Source of the DNA: Limnomonas spitsbergensis
Lineage: Eukaryota; Chlorophyta; Chlorophyceae; Chlamydomonadales
Length of the DNA stretch: 64,000 nt
Reading direction: 5' to 3'
Assembly: GCA_037349105.1 (NCBI GenBank)
Contig: JAYJMM010000025.1
Coordinates: 310,001 to 374,000, forward strand
Of the stretch, positions 33,801-48,800 are shown in pieces; the stretch's first letter is position 1, and every line of letters starts with the position of its first letter. Under the pieces are notes generated by a model. It was given only the letters and a program-made list of their open reading frames with translations. It was not told where the DNA came from and ran no database searches. The position numbers and the translations under genes are program-made.

Positions 33801-36800
33801 GATTGCTCGCGGCAGGGGGGTCCCTGCTGAACCCTTTACATTTTACTGCCCTGCTGTTGTACCGCCACACTGTACCCCCTGACATTGTACTGCCCTGGCA
33901 TGCGCAGTGGTCCTTGACTCCGGGTCCTGGAGCCATGATAGCTGCGGCGGCAGGGGGGTCGCTGATGGGCCCACCTGGAGGGTCCACCTCGGCCGATTCA
34001 GGTAGGCCTTTTCAGGGGGGGGAGGAAACAACGTCCCTTGGGGGGTCTCTGCATCACGAAGGGTCCGAACCTGATGTACCTCGCGATTCACGTTTCTTGG
34101 ACCCCCGTCTTGTGAGTACGCAGCGATTCTTCACATGTATGACAGTGACATTCCAAGGCCGTCTGAACCTTACAGTTGCTGGGGATGCATCCCGTGGCGG
34201 GGGTGGGACTCCCCTTGGGGGGGAGGAAAACAACGTTTAGGCTCATTGGGGTTGTCTGTGGTGGGTTCTGAGCAGGTGACACCAGCTTCACAATCCTCTT
34301 CTGCAGTCTGCTGTACAAGTCCCCCCCCCCTCCCCTACATGCTGCTGTACTAGTGTCCCCCCCTCCCCTACATGCTGCTGTACTAGTCCCCCCCCCTCCC
34401 CTACATGCTGCTGTACTAGTCCCCCCCCCTCCCCTACATGCTGCTGTACTAGTCCCCCCCCTCCCCTATATGCTGCTGTACTAGTCCCCCCCTCCCCTAC
34501 ATGCTGCTGTACTAGTGTCCCCCCCTCCCCTACATGCTGCTGTACTAGTGTCCCCCCCTCCCCTACATGCTGCTGTACTAGTGTCCCCCCCCCTCCAGGA
34601 ATATCTCCTTAATCCCCCCACCCCCTACATGCTGCTGCTCCCTTTGTCAGTGTCCTCTCCGCCGCAAGCCTCCCAGTCCAGCTCATCCCTCTGGGGTGCA
34701 TGCGCTGCAGCGGTCATGGCGGAGACTGGCCTGCAGATAGCGGTGCCCGAGGAGGCGCCCTTCAAGCTGTCGGTGTCCCCCACCTGGTCACTGGGACCTG
34801 CGCAGGTAGCAACAAAACTGAAAACAAATTAGTATCCCGGTATATATCAATTTATCCATCATTACACCCTGGGGCGTGGATGGAGGAAGCCACCCGTTCG
34901 GCTGTCGGCACTAGGTGAGCTACCAGCGGTATCAACGTATTGGTACACATCCGATTGCCGTACATATGATTGTCGTGGAGACAGGCCGGCAGGCATAGAG
35001 GTGCCTGGGGAGGTGCCTTTCAAGCTTTCAGGATCCTCCACCCTGGGACCTGCGCGGGTACATGCAGAGGGAAAGCATGATAAATTGAATAAATGCCGGT
35101 TCCATTCCGTGCCGTTACCAATCAACAAGAACAAAAAGCCAGGCCCACATACTGGTAGCTCACCTAGTGCTGCGGCCGAACGGGTGGCTTCCTTAATCCA
35201 CGCCCCAGGATGTATTATTATTTATTCATAAGCCAGGCCCACATACCGGTAGTTGTATTGGATGTTTCTGCGCCTTGGTGACAACATGGGGGGGGGGGGG
35301 GGGGGGGGGGGGTCGCTATTTTGCTTAACAACGAATCTGGCGCAGCAAATCTGATAGCAAATCTGGCAGCAAATCTGACTCTCCAATTTTTACGCCGTAG
35401 CCTTTCAAACTCGTGTCCTATCGGTTTCAAAATTTGAATATCTTTCGGCCAGCAGTGTCGGGTACATGGAACCGCTTATTCAAGTCATACCTTTCAGGTT
35501 TTTTAGATCCCTAATACCCCTCCCCCCCTTCTGTCTCATCATCATAAATCTTTCCCATCAGCCTTCACCGCATCAATGCCATCTGCAGCCAGTCACTCAC
35601 CCGCTCAAGTCCCTCAAGTCGCTCACCCGCTTTGTTCTTAGATCTCTTACTGTCTCCCCCCCTCCTGCCGTCTCCCTCGTCAGCTGTCCTTTCCATCAGC
35701 CTCCAACGCATGGCCATCTCCAGCCCAGTCGCTCACCCGCTTTGTTTTTAGATCTCTCACTGTCCCCCCTCCTCCTGTCTCCCTCACCAGAAATCCTTTC
35801 CGTCAGCCTTCAATGCTTCAATGCCATCTCCAGCCATGTCGCTCACCCGTTTCCCTTTGATCTCTCACTGCCTCCCTCCTTCTGCTTCCTCCCTCGTCAG
35901 ATGTCATTTCCTTCAGCCGCCCCTGCATTGCCATCTCCAGCCAAGTCGCTCACCCGCTTCGCCTCCGCCCGGCATCAGAGCCATCAGAGCTCCCCTCCAG
36001 GCACTTGCGCAGCGGACGGCGGAGTAAATGGCGCAGGCAACGGCGGCAACGACTCCGAGGATGATGACCATGACCCAGGGTTCATGTCGCTGCCCATCAA
36101 ATGGTCATTAAAACCTGGACCTGGGGCGATGATTGCAGGTGAGCGGGTGGGAGGTGCACGTGAGTGGGTGGGGGTAGGGTGGGAGGTGCATGTGAGTGGG
36201 TGGGGTAGGGTGGGAGGTGCACGTGAGTGGATGGGGTAGGGTGGGAGATGCACGTGTGAGTGGGTGGGGTAGGGTGGGAGGTGCACGTGAGTGGGTGGGG
36301 TAGGGTGGGAGGTGCACATGTGTGGGTGGGGTGGGGTGGGAGTAACAAGTGAGTGAGTGGGGTAGGGTAAGAGGTGCACGTGAGTGGGTGGGGTAGGGTG
36401 GGAGGAACAAGTGAGTGGGTGGGGTAGGGTAAGAGGTGCATGTGAATGGGTGGGGTAGGGTGGGAGTAACAAGTGAGTGGGTGGGGTAGGGTAAGAGGTG
36501 CACGTGAGTGGGTGGGGTAGGGTGGGAGGAACAAGTGAGTGGGTGGGGTTGGGTAAGAGGTGCATGTGAATGGGTGGGGTAGGGTGGGAGGAACAAGTGA
36601 GGGGTTCCGGTAGGGTGGCAGGTGTTGCTGTCAAGCTCAGGAGGTAAACAATAACGACGGGGCATGCAATCTGTTGCTCCAAATGACGCCCACTGGCCCA
36701 CTCACGTGCACCTGTCACCCCACCCTACCCTGACCATTCACCCACAATTATAGCACCAGGTTCATATTTTCATGAACCCTTCAATGGTGGAGACGCCAAC

Positions 36801-39800
36801 CCATCTGTGCACCTGCCCCCCCCCTCCTTTGCCTCCCCCCCCCCCCACCCCCCTCCTTTGCCTCCCACCCCACCCCCATCTGTGCACCTGCCCCCCCCCC
36901 CCCTCCTTTGCCTCCCCCCCCACCCCCATCTGTGCACCTGCCCACCCCCCTCCTTTGCCTCCCCCCCACCCCCATCTGTGCACCTGCCCCCCCCTCCTTT
37001 TCCTCCCCCCCACCCCCATCTGTGCACCTGCCCACCCCCCTCCTTTCCCCCCCCCGCCCACCCCCATCTGTGCACCTGCCCCACCCCCTCCTTTGCCTCC
37101 CCCCCCACCCCCATCTGTGCACCTACCCACCCCCCTCCTTTGCCTCCCCCCCCACCCCCATCTGTGCACCTGCCCACCCCCCTCCTTTGCCTCCCCCCCC
37201 ACCCCCATCTGTGCACCTGCCCACCCCCCTCCTTTGCCTCCCCCCACCCCCCATCTGTGCACCTGCCCACCCCCCTCCTTTGCCTCCCCCCCCACCCCCA
37301 TATGTGCACCTGCCCACCCCACTCCTTTGCCTCCCCCCCCCACCCCCATCTGTGCACCTGCCCACCCCCCTCCTTTGCCTCCCCCCCACCCCCATCTGTG
37401 CACCTGCCCACCCCCCTCCTTTGCCTCCCCCCCACCCCCCCCCCATATGTGCACCTGCCCACCCCCCCTCCTTTGCCTCCCCCCCACCCCCATCTGTGCA
37501 CCTGCCCACCCCACTCCTTTGCCTCCCCCCCCACCCCCATCTGTGCACCTGCCCACCCCCCTCCTTTGCCCCCCCCCCCCACCCCCATCTGTGCACCTGC
37601 CCACCCCCCTCCTTTGCCTCCCCCCCACCCCCCCATCTGTGCACCTGCCACCCCCCTCCTTTGCCTCCCCCCCCCACCCCCATCTGTGCACCTGCCCACC
37701 CCCCTCCTTTGCCTCCCCCCCACCCCCCCATCTGTGCACCTGCCCACCCCCCTCATTTGCCTCCCCCCCCCCCCCACCCCCATCTGTGCACCTGCCCACC
37801 CCCCTCCTTTGCCTCCCCCCACCCCCATCTGTGCACCTGCCCACCCCCCTCCTTTGCCTCCCCCCCCCCCCACCTCCATCTGTGCACCTGCCCACCCCCC
37901 TCCTTTGCCTCCCCCCCACCCCCATCTGTGCACCTGCCCACCCCCCTCCTTTGCCTCCCCCCCACCCCCCCATCTGTGCACCTGCCCACCCCCCTCATTT
38001 GCCTCCCCCCCCACCCCCATCTGTGCACCTGCCCACCCCCCTCCTTTGCCCCCCCCCCCACCCCCACCCCCACCCCCACCCCCATCTGTGCACCTGCCCA
38101 CCCCCCTCCTTTGCCTCCCCTCCCACCCCCATCTGTGCACCTGCCCACCCCCCTCCTTTGCCTCCCCCCCCACCCCCATCTGTGCACCTGCCCACCCCCC
38201 TCCTTTGCTTCCCCCCCACCCCCATCTGTGCACCTGCCCCCCCCCTCCTTTTCCTCCCCCCCACCCCCATCTGTGCACCTGCCCACCCCCCTCCTTTGCC
38301 TCCCCCCCTCCTCCTTTGCCTCCCTCCCCCACCCCCATCTGTGCACCTGCCCACCCCCCTCCTTTGCCTCCCCCCCACCCCCATCTGTGCACCTGCCCAC
38401 CCCCCTCCTTTGCCTCCCCCCCACCCCCGTCTGTGCACCTGCCCCCCCTCCTTTTCCTCCCCCCCACCCCCATATGTGCACCTGCCCACCCCCCTCCTTT
38501 GCCTCCCCCCCCCACCCCCATCTGTGCACCTGCCCACCCCCCTCCTTTGCCTCCCCCCCACCCCCATCTGTGCACCTGCCCACCCCCCTCCTTTGCCTCC
38601 CCCCACCCCCATCTGTGCACCTGCCCACCCCCCTCCTTTGCCTCCCCCCCACCCCCCCAATTGTGCACCTGCCCACCCCCCTCCTTTGCCTCCCCCCCCC
38701 CACCCCCATTTGTGCACCTGCCCACCCCCCTCCTTTGCCTCGCCCCCCACCCCCATCTGTGCACCTGCCCACCCCCCTCCTTTGCCTCCCCCCCCCACCC
38801 CCATCTGTGCACCTGCCCACCCCCCTCCTTTGCCACCCCCCCCACCCCCATCTGTGCACCTGCCCACCCCCCTCCTTTGCCTCCCCCCCCCCCACCTCCA
38901 TCTGTGCACCTGCCCACCCCCCTCCTTTGCCTCCCCCCCACCCCCATCTGTGCACCTGCCCACCCCCCTCCTTTGCCTCCCCCCCACCCCCCCATCTGTG
39001 CACCTGCCCACCCCCCTCCTTTGCCTCCCCCCCACCCCCATCTGTGCACCTGCCCACCCCCCTCCTTTGCCCCCCCCCCCCCACCCCACCCCACCCCCAC
39101 CCCCATCTGTGCACCTGCCCCCCCCCTCCTTTGCCTCCCCTCCCACCCCCATCTGTGCACCTGCCCACCCCCCTCCTTTGCCTCCCCCCCCACCCCCATC
39201 TGTGCACCTGCCCACCCCCCTCCTTTGCTTCCCCCCCACCCCCCATCTGTGCACCTGCCCCCCCCTCCTTTTCCTCCCCCCCACCCCCATCTGTGCACCT
39301 GCCCACCCCCCTCCTTTGCCTCCCCCCCTCCTCCTTTGCCTCCCTCCCCCACCCCCATCTGTGCACCTGCCCACCCCCCTCCTTTGCCTCCCCCCCCACC
39401 CACATCTGTGCACCTGCCCACCCCCCTCCTTTGCCTCCCCCCCCCCACCCCCATCTGTGCACCTGCCCACCCCCCTCCTTTGCCTCCCCCCTCACCCCCA
39501 TCTGTGCACCTGCCCACCCCCCTCCTTTGCCTCCCCCCCCCCACCCCCATCTGTGCACCTGTCCACCCCCCTCCTTTGCGTCCCTCCCCCCCCCACCCCC
39601 CATCTGTGCACCTGCCCACCCCCCTCCTTTGCCTCCCCCCCCCCCCACCCCCATCTGTGCACCTGCCCCCCCCCCCCCCCTCCTTTGCCCCCCCCCCCCC
39701 ACCCCCCATCTGTGCACCTGCCACCCCCCTCCTTTGCCTCCCCCCCCCCCACCCCCCATCTGTGCACCTGCCCCACCCCCCTCCTTTGCCTCCCCCCCAC

Positions 39801-42800
39801 CCCCATCTGTGCACCTGCCCACCCCCCTCCTTTGCCTCCCCCCCACCCCCCATCTGTGCACCTGCCCACCCCCCTCCTTTGCCTCCCCCCTCACCCCCAT
39901 ATGTGCACCTGCCCCCCCCCCCCCCCCCTCCTTTGCCTCCCCCCCACCCCCATCTGTGCACCTGTCCACCCCCCTCCTTTGCCTCCCCCCCCACCCCCAT
40001 CTGTGCACCTGTCCACCCCCTCCTTTGCCTCCCCCCCCACCCCCATCTGTGCACCTGCCCACCCCCCTCCTTTGCCCCCCCCCCCCCACCCCCATCTGTG
40101 CACCTGCCCACCCCCCTCCTTTGCCTCCCCACCCCCACCCCCATCTGTGCACCTGTCCACCCCCCTCGTTTGCCCCCCCCCACCCCCATCTGTGCACCTG
40201 CCCACCCCCTCCTTTGCCTCCCCCCACACCCCCATCTGTGCACCTGCCCACCCCCCTCCTTTGCCTCCCCCCCCCCACCCCCATCTGTGCACCTGCCCAC
40301 CCCCCTCCTTTGCCTCCCCCCCCCACCCCCATATGTGCACCTGCCCACCCCCCTCCTTTGCCTCCCCCCCCCCCACCCCCATCTGTGCACCTGTCCACCC
40401 CCCTCCTTTGCCTCCCCCCCACCCCCATATGTGCACCTGCCCACCCCCCTCCTTTGCCTCCCCACCCCCACCCCCATCTGTGCACCTGTCCACCCCCCTC
40501 CTTTGCCCCCCCCCCCCCCACCCCCATCTGTGCACCTGCCCACCCCCTCCTTTGCCTCCCCCCCCCCCACCCCCATCTGTGCACCTGCCCACCCCCCTCC
40601 TTTGCCTCCCCCCTCAACTCCATCTGTGCACCTGCCCACCCCCCTCCTTTGCTTCCCCCCCCCACCCCCCATCTGTGCACCTGTCCACCCCCCTCCTTTG
40701 CGTCCCCCCCCCCCCACCCCCCATCTGTGCACCTGCCCACCCCCCTCCTTTGCTCCCCCCCCCCCCACCCCCATCTGTGCACCTGCCCCCCCCCCCTCCT
40801 TTGCCCCCCCTCCCCCCACCCCCCATCTGTGCACCTGCCCACCCCCCTCCTTTGCCTCCCCCCCCCCACCCCCCATCTGTGCACCTGCCCACCCCCCTCC
40901 TTTGCCTCCCCCCCCACCCCCATCTGTGCACCTGCCCACCCCCCTCCTTTGCCTCCCCCCCACCCCCATATGTGCACCTGCCCACCCCCCTCCTTTGCCT
41001 CCCCCCCACCCCCATCTGTGCACCTGCCCACCCCCCTCCTTTGCCTCCCCCCCACCCCCCCATTTGTGCACCTGCCCACCCCCCTCCTTTGCCTCCCCAC
41101 CCCCACCCCCATTTGTGCACCTGCCCACCCCCCTCCTTTGCCTCGCCCCCCACCCCCATCTGTGCACCTGCCCACCCCCCTCCTTTGCCTCCCCCCCCCA
41201 CCCCCATCTGTGCACCTGCCCACCCCCCTCCTTTGCCTCCCCCCCCACCCCCATCTGTGCACATGCCCACCCCCCTCCTTTGCCTCCCCCCCCACCCCCA
41301 TCTGTGCACCTGCACACCCCCCTCCTTTGCCTCCCCCCTCACCCCCATCTGTGCACCTGCCCACCCCCTCCTTTGCCTCCCCCCCCCACCCCCCATCTGT
41401 GCACCTGTCCACCCCCCTCCTTTGCCTCCCCCCCCCACCCCCCATCTGTGCACCTGCCCACCCCCCTCCTTTGCCTCCCCCCTCTCCCCCATCTGTGCAC
41501 CTGCCCCCCCCCCCCCCCCCCTCCTTTGCCTCCCCCCCACCCCCATCTGTGCACCTGTCCACCCCCCTCCTTTGCCTCCCCCCCCACCCCATCTGTGCAC
41601 CTGTCCACCCCCTCCTTTGCCTCCCCCCCCCCCCCACCCCCATCTGTGCACCTGCCACCCCCCTCCTTTGCCCCCCCCCCCCCCCCCCCACCCCCATATG
41701 TGCACCTGCCCACCCCCCTCCTTTGCCTCCCCACCCCCACCCCCATCTGTGCACCTGTCCACCCCCCTCATTTGCCCCCCCCCCCCACCCCCATCTGTGC
41801 ACCTGCCCACCCCCTCCTTTGCCTCCCCCCCCCCACCCCCATCTGTGCACCTGCCCACCCCCCTCCTTTGCCTCCCCCCTCACCCCCATCTGTGCACCTG
41901 CCCACCCCCCTCCTTTGCCTCCCCCCCCCACCCCCATCTGTGCACCTGTCCACCCCCCTCCTTTGCGTCCCCCCCCCCCACCCCCCATCTGTGCACCTGC
42001 CCACCCCCCTCCTTTGCCTCCCCCCCCCCCACCCCCATCTGTGCACCTGCCCCCCCCCCCCCCCTCCTTTGCCCCCCCCCCACCCCCCATCTGTGCACCT
42101 GCCCACCCCCCTCCTTTGCCTCCCCCCCCCCCACCCCCCATCTGTGCACCTGCCCCACCCCCCTCCTTTGCCTCCCCCCCACCCCCATCTGTGCACCTGC
42201 CCACCCCCCTCCTTTGCCTCCCCCCCACCCCCCATCTGTGCACCTGCCCACCCCCCTCCTTTGCCTCCCCCCTCACCCCCATCTGTGCACCTGCCCCCCC
42301 CCTCCCCCCTCCTTTGCCTCCCCCCCACCCCCATCTGTGCACCTGTCCACCCCCCTCCTTTGCCTCCCCCCCCACCCCCATCTGTGCACCTGTCCACCCC
42401 CTCCTATGCCTCCCCCCCCCACCCCCATCTGTGCACCTGCCCACCCCCCTCCTTTGCCTCCCCCCCCCACCCCCATCTGTGCACCTGCCCACCCCCCTCC
42501 TTTGCCTCCCCACCCCCACCCCCATCTGTGCACCTGTCCACCCCCCTCCTTTGCCCCCCCCCACCCCCATCTGTGCACCTGCCCACCCCCTCCTTTGCCT
42601 CCCCCCACACCCCCATCTGTGCACCTGCCCACCCCCCTCCTTTGCCTCCCCCTCCCCACCCCCATCTGTGCACCTGCCCACCCCCCTCCTTTGCCTCCCC
42701 CCCCCACCCCCATATGTGCACCTGCCCACCCCCCTCCTTTGCCTCCCCCCCCCCCACCCCCATCTGTGCACCTGTCCACCCCCCTCCTTTGCCCCCCCCC

Positions 42801-45800
42801 CCCACCCCCATCTGTGCACCTGCCCACCCCCTCCTTTGCCTCCCCCACCCCCACCCCCATCTGTGCACCTGCCCACCCCCCTCCTTTGCCTCCCCCCTCA
42901 ACTCCATCTGTGCACCTGCCCACCCCCCTCCTTTGCTTCCCCCCCCCACCCCCCATCTGTGCACCTGTCCACCCCCCTCCTTTGCGTCCCCCCCCCCCAC
43001 CCCCCATCTGTGCACCTGCCCACCCCCCTCCTTTGCTCCCCCCCCCCCACCCCCATCTGTGCACCTGCCCCCCCCCCCCTCCGTTGCCCCCCCTCCCCCC
43101 ACCCCCCATCTGTGCACCTGCCCACCCCCCTCCTTTGCCTCCCCCCCCCCCCCACCCCCCATCTGTGCACCTGCCCCACCCCCCTCCTTTGCCTCCCCCC
43201 CACCCCCATCTGTGCACCTGTCCACCCCCCTCCTTTGCCTCCCCCCCCCACCCCCATCTGTGCACCTGCCCACCCCCCTCCTTTGCCTCCCCCCCACCCC
43301 CATCTGTGCACCTGCCCACCCCCCTCCTTTGCCTCCCCCCCACCCCCCATCTGTGCACCTGCCCACCCCCCTCCTTTGCCTCCCCACCCCCACCCCCATC
43401 TGTGCACCTGCCCACCCCCCTCCTTTGCCTCCCCCCCCCCACCCCCATCTGTGCACCTGTCCACCCCCCTCCTTTGCGTCCCCCCCCCCCCACCCCCCAT
43501 CTGTGCACCTGCCCACCCCCCTCCTTTGCCTCCCCCCCCCCCACCCCATCTGTGCACCTGCCCCCCCCCCCCCCTCCTTTGCCCCCCCCCCCCACCCCCC
43601 ATCTGTGCACCTGCCCACCCCCCTCCTTTGCCTCCCCCCCCCCCCCCCCCATCTGTGCACCTGCCCCACCCCCCTCCTTTGCCTCCCCCCCACCCCCATC
43701 TGTGCACCTGCCCACCCCCCTCCTTTGCCTCCCCCCCACCCCCATCTGTGCACCTGCCCACCCCCCTCCTTTGCCTCCCCCCTCACCCCCATCTGTGCAC
43801 CTGCCCCCCCCCCCCCCCCCCCTCCTTTGCCCCCCCCCCCACCCCCCATCTGTGCACCTGCCCACCCCCCTCCTTTGCCTCCCCCCCCCCCACCCCCCAT
43901 CTGTGCACCTGCCCCACCCCCCTCCTTTGCCTCCCCCCCACCCCCATCTGTGCACCTGCCCACCCCCTCCTTTGCCTCCCCCCTCACCCCCATCTGTGCA
44001 CCTGCCCCCCCCCCCCTCCTTTGCCTCCCCCCCACCCCCATCTGTGCACCTGCCCACCCCCCTCCTTTGCCTCCCCCCCCCCCCCCCCCATCTGTGCACC
44101 TGCCCCACCCCCCTCCTTTGCCTCCCCCCCACCCCCATCTGTGCACCTGCCCACCCCCCTCCTTTGCCTCCCCCCCACCCCCATCTGTGCACCTGCCCAC
44201 CCCCCTCCTTTGCCTCCCCCCTCACCCCCATCTGTGCACCTGCCCCCCCCCTCCCCCCTCCTTTGCCTCCCCCCCACCCCCATCTGTGCACCTGTCCACC
44301 CCCCTCCTTTGCCTCCCCCCCCACCCCCATCTGTGCACCTGTCCACCCCCTCCTATGCCTCCCCCCCCCACCCCCATCTGTGCACCTGCCCACCCCCCTC
44401 CTTTGCCTCCCCCCCCCACCCCCATCTGTGCACCTGCCCACCCCCCTCCTTTGCCTCCCCACCCCCACCCCCATCTGTGCACCTGTCCACCCCCCTCCTT
44501 TGCCCCCCCCCACCCCCATCTGTGCACCTGCCCACCCCCTCCTTTGCCTCCCCCCACCCCCATCTGTGCACCTGTCCACCCCCCTCCTTTGCCTCTCCCC
44601 CCCACCCCCATCTGTGCACCTGCCCACCCCCCTCCTTTGCCTCCCCCCCACCCCCATCTGTGCACCTGCCCACCCCCCTCCTTTGCCTCCCCCCCACCCC
44701 CATCTGTGCACCTGCCCACCCCCCTCCTTTGCCTCCCCACCCCCACCCCCATCTGTGCACCTGCCCACCCCCTCCTTTGCCTCCCCCCCCCCCCACCCCC
44801 ATCTGTGCACCTGCCACCCCCCTCCTTTGCCCCCCCCCCCCCCCCCCACCCCCATATGTGCACCTGCCCACCCCCCTCCTTTGCCTCCCCACCCCCACCC
44901 CCATCTGTGCACCTGTCCACCCCCCTCATTTGCCCCCCCCCCCCCCACCCCCATCTGTGCACCTGCCCACCCCCTCCTTTGCCTCCCCCCCCCCACCCCC
45001 ATCTGTGCACCTGCCCACCCCCCTCCTTTGCCTCCCCCCTCACCCCATCTGTGCACCTGCCCACCCCCCTCCTTTGCCTCCCCCCCCCACCCCCATCTGT
45101 GCACCTGTCCACCCCCCTCCTTTGCGTCCCCCCCCCCCCCACCCCCCATCTGTGCACCTGCCCACCCCCCTCCTTTGCCTCCCCCCCCCCCACCCCCATC
45201 TGTGCACCTGCCCCCCCCCCCCCCCTCCTTTGCCCCCCCCCCACCCCCCATCTGTGCACCTGCCCACCCCCCTCCTTTGCCTCCCCCCCCCCCACCCCCC
45301 ATCTGTGCACCTGCCCCACCCCCTCCTTTGCCTCCCCCCCACCCCCATCTGTGCACCTGCCCACCCCCCTCCTTTGCCTCCCCCCCACCCCCCATCTGTG
45401 CACCTGCCCACCCCCCTCCTTTGCCTCCCCCCTCACCCCCATCTGTGCACCTGCCCCCCCCCTCCCCCCTCCTTTGCCTCCCCCCCACCCCCATCTGTGC
45501 ACCTGTCCACCCCCCTCCTTTGCCTCCCCCCCCACCCCCATCTGTGCACCTGTCCACCCCCTCCTATGCCTCCCCCCCCCACCCCCATCTGTGCACCTGC
45601 CCACCCCCCTCCTTTGCCTCCCCCCCCCACCCCCATCTGTGCACCTGCCCACCCCCCTCCTTTGCCTCCCCACCCCCACCCCCATCTGTGCACCTGTCCA
45701 CCCCCCTCCTTTGCCCCCCCCCACCCCCATCTGTGCACCTGCCCACCCCCTCCTTTGCCTCCCCCCACACCCCCATCTGTGCACCTGCCCACCCCCCTCC

Positions 45801-48800
45801 TTTGCCTCCCCCTCCCCACCCCCATCTGTGCACCTGCCCACCCCCCTCCTTTGCCTCCCCCCCCACCCCCATATGTGCACCTGCCCACCCCCCTCCTTTG
45901 CCTCCCCCCCCCCCACCCCCATCTGTGCACCTGTCCACCCCCCTCCTTTGCCCCCCCCCCCCACCCCCATCTGTGCACCTGCCCACCCCCTCCTTTGCCT
46001 CCCCCCCCCCACCCCCATCTGTGCACCTGCCCACCCCCCTCCTTTGCCTCCCCCCTCAACTCCATCTGTGCACCTGCCCACCCCCCTCCTTTGCTTCCCC
46101 CCCCCACCCCCCATCTGTGCACCTGTCCACCCCCCTCCTTTGCGTCCCCCCCCCCCCACCCCCCATCTGTGCACCTGCCCACCCCCCTCCTTTGCTCCCC
46201 CCCCCCCACCCCCATCTGTGCACCTGCCCCCCCCCCCCTCCGTTGCCCCCCCTCCCCCCACCCCCCATCTGTGCACCTGCCCACCCCCCTCCTTTGCCTC
46301 CCCCCCCCCCCACCCCCCATCTGTGCACCTGCCCCACCCCCCTCCTTTGCCTCCCCCCCACCCCCATCTGTGCACCTGCCCACCCCCCTCCTTTGCCTCC
46401 CCCCCACCCCCCATCTGTGCACCTGCCCACCCCCCTCCTTTGCCTCCCCCCTCACCCCCATCTGTGCACCTGCCCCCCCCCCCCTCCTTTGCCTCCCCCC
46501 CACCCCCATCTGTGCACCTGTCCACCCCCCTCCTTTGCCTCCCCCCCCCACCCCCATCTGTGCACCTGCCCACCCCCCTCCTTTGCCTCCCCCCCACCCC
46601 CATCTGTGCACCTGCCCACCCCCCTCCTTTGCCTCCCCCCCACCCCCCATCTGTGCACCTGCCCACCCCCCTCCTTTGCCTCCCCACCCCCACCCCCATC
46701 TGTGCACCTGCCCACCCCCCTCCTTTGCCTCCCCCCCCCCACCCCCATCTGTGCACCTGTCCACCCCCCTCCTTTGCGTCCCCCCCCCCCCACCCCCCAT
46801 CTGTGCACCTGCCCACCCCCCTCCTTTGCCTCCCCCCCCCCCACCCCCATCTGTGCACCTGCCCCCCCCCCCCCCCTCCTTTGCCCCCCCCCCACCCCCC
46901 ATCTGTGCACCTGCCCACCCCCCTCCTTTGCCTCCCCCCCCCCCCCCCCCCATCTGTGCACCTGCCCCACCCCCCTCCTTTGCCTCCCCCCCACCCCCAT
47001 CTGTGCACCTGCCCACCCCCCTCCTTTGCCTCCCCCCCACCCCCCATCTGTGCACCTGCCCACCCCCCTCCTTTGCCTCCCCCCTCACCCCCATCTGTGC
47101 ACCTGCCCCCCCCCCCCCCCCCCTCCTTTGCCCCCCCCCCCCACCCCCCATCTGTGCACCTGCCCACCCCCCTCCTTTGCCTCCCCCCCCCCCACCCCCC
47201 ATCTGTGCACCTGCCCCACCCCCCTCCTTTGCCTCCCCCCCACCCCCATCTGTGCACCTGCCCACCCCCCTCCTTTGCCTCCCCCCTCACCCCCATCTGT
47301 GCACCTGCCCCCCCCCCCTCCTTTGCCTCCCCCCCACCCCCATCTGTGCACCTGCCCACCCCCCTCCTTTGCCTCCCCCCCCCCCCCCCCCATCTGTGCA
47401 CCTGCCCCACCCCCCTCCTTTGCCTCCCCCCCACCCCCATCTGTGCACCTGCCCACCCCCCTCCTTTGCCTCCCCCCCACCCCCATCTGTGCACCTGCCC
47501 ACCCCCCTCCTTTGCCTCCCCCCTCACCCCCATCTGTGCACCTGCCCCCCCCCTCCCCCCTCCTTTGCCTCCCCCCCACCCCCATCTGTGCACCTGTCCA
47601 CCCCCCTCCTTTGCCTCCCCCCCCACCCCCATCTGTGCACCTGTCCACCCCCTCCTATGCCTCCCCCCCCCACCCCCATCTGTGCACCTGCCCACCCCCC
47701 TCCTTTGCCTCCCCCCCCACCCCCATCTGTGCACCTGCCCACCCCCCTCCTTTGCCTCCCCACCCCCACCCCCATCTGTGCACCTGTCCACCCCCCTCCT
47801 TTGCCCCCCCCCACCCCCATCTGTGCACCTGCCCACCCCCTCCTTTGCCTCCCCCCACACCCCCATCTGTGCACCTGCCCACCCCCCTCCTTTGCCTCCC
47901 CCTCCCCACCCCCATCTGTGCACCTGCCCACCCCCCTCCTTTGCCTCCCCCCCCCACCCCCATATGTGCACCTGCCCACCCCCCTCCTTTGCCTCCCCCC
48001 CCCCCACCCCCATCTGTGCACCTGTCCACCCCCCTCCTTTGCCTCCCCCCCACCCCCATATGTGCACCTGCCCACCCCCCTCCTTTGCCTCCCCACCCCC
48101 ACCCCCATCTGTGCACCTGTCCACCCCCCTCCTTTGCCCCCCCCCCCCACCCCCATCTGTGCACCTGCCCACCCCCTCCTTTGCCTCCCCCCCCCCACCC
48201 CCATCTGTGCACCTGCCCACCCCCCTCCTTTGCCTCCCCCCTCAACTCCATCTGTGCACCTGCCCACCCCCCTCCTTTGCTTCCCCCCCCCACCCCCCAT
48301 CTGTGCACCTGTCCACCCCCCTCCTTTGCGTCCCCCCCCCCACCCCCCATCTGTGCACCTGCCCACCCCCCTCCTTTGCTCCCCCCCCCCCACCCCCATC
48401 TGTGCACCTGCCCCCCCCCCCCTCCGTTGCCCCCCCTCCCCCCACCCCCCATCTGTGCACCTGCCCACCCCCCTCCTTTGCCTCCCCCCCCCCCCACCCC
48501 CCATCTGTGCACCTGCCCCACCCCCCTCCTTTGCCTCCCCCCCACCCCCATCTGTGCACCTGCCCACCCCCCTCCTTTGCCTCCCCACCCCACCCCCATC
48601 TGTGCACCTGCCCACCCCCCTCCTTTGCCTCCCCCCTCCCCCCCATCTGTGCACCTGCCCCCCCCCCCCCTCCTTTGCCTCCCCCCCACCCCCATCTGTG
48701 CACCTGTCCACCCCCCTCCTTTGCCTCCCCCCCCCACCCCCATCTGTGCACCTGCCCACCCCCCTCCTTTGCCTCCCCCCCACCCCCATCTGTGCACCTG

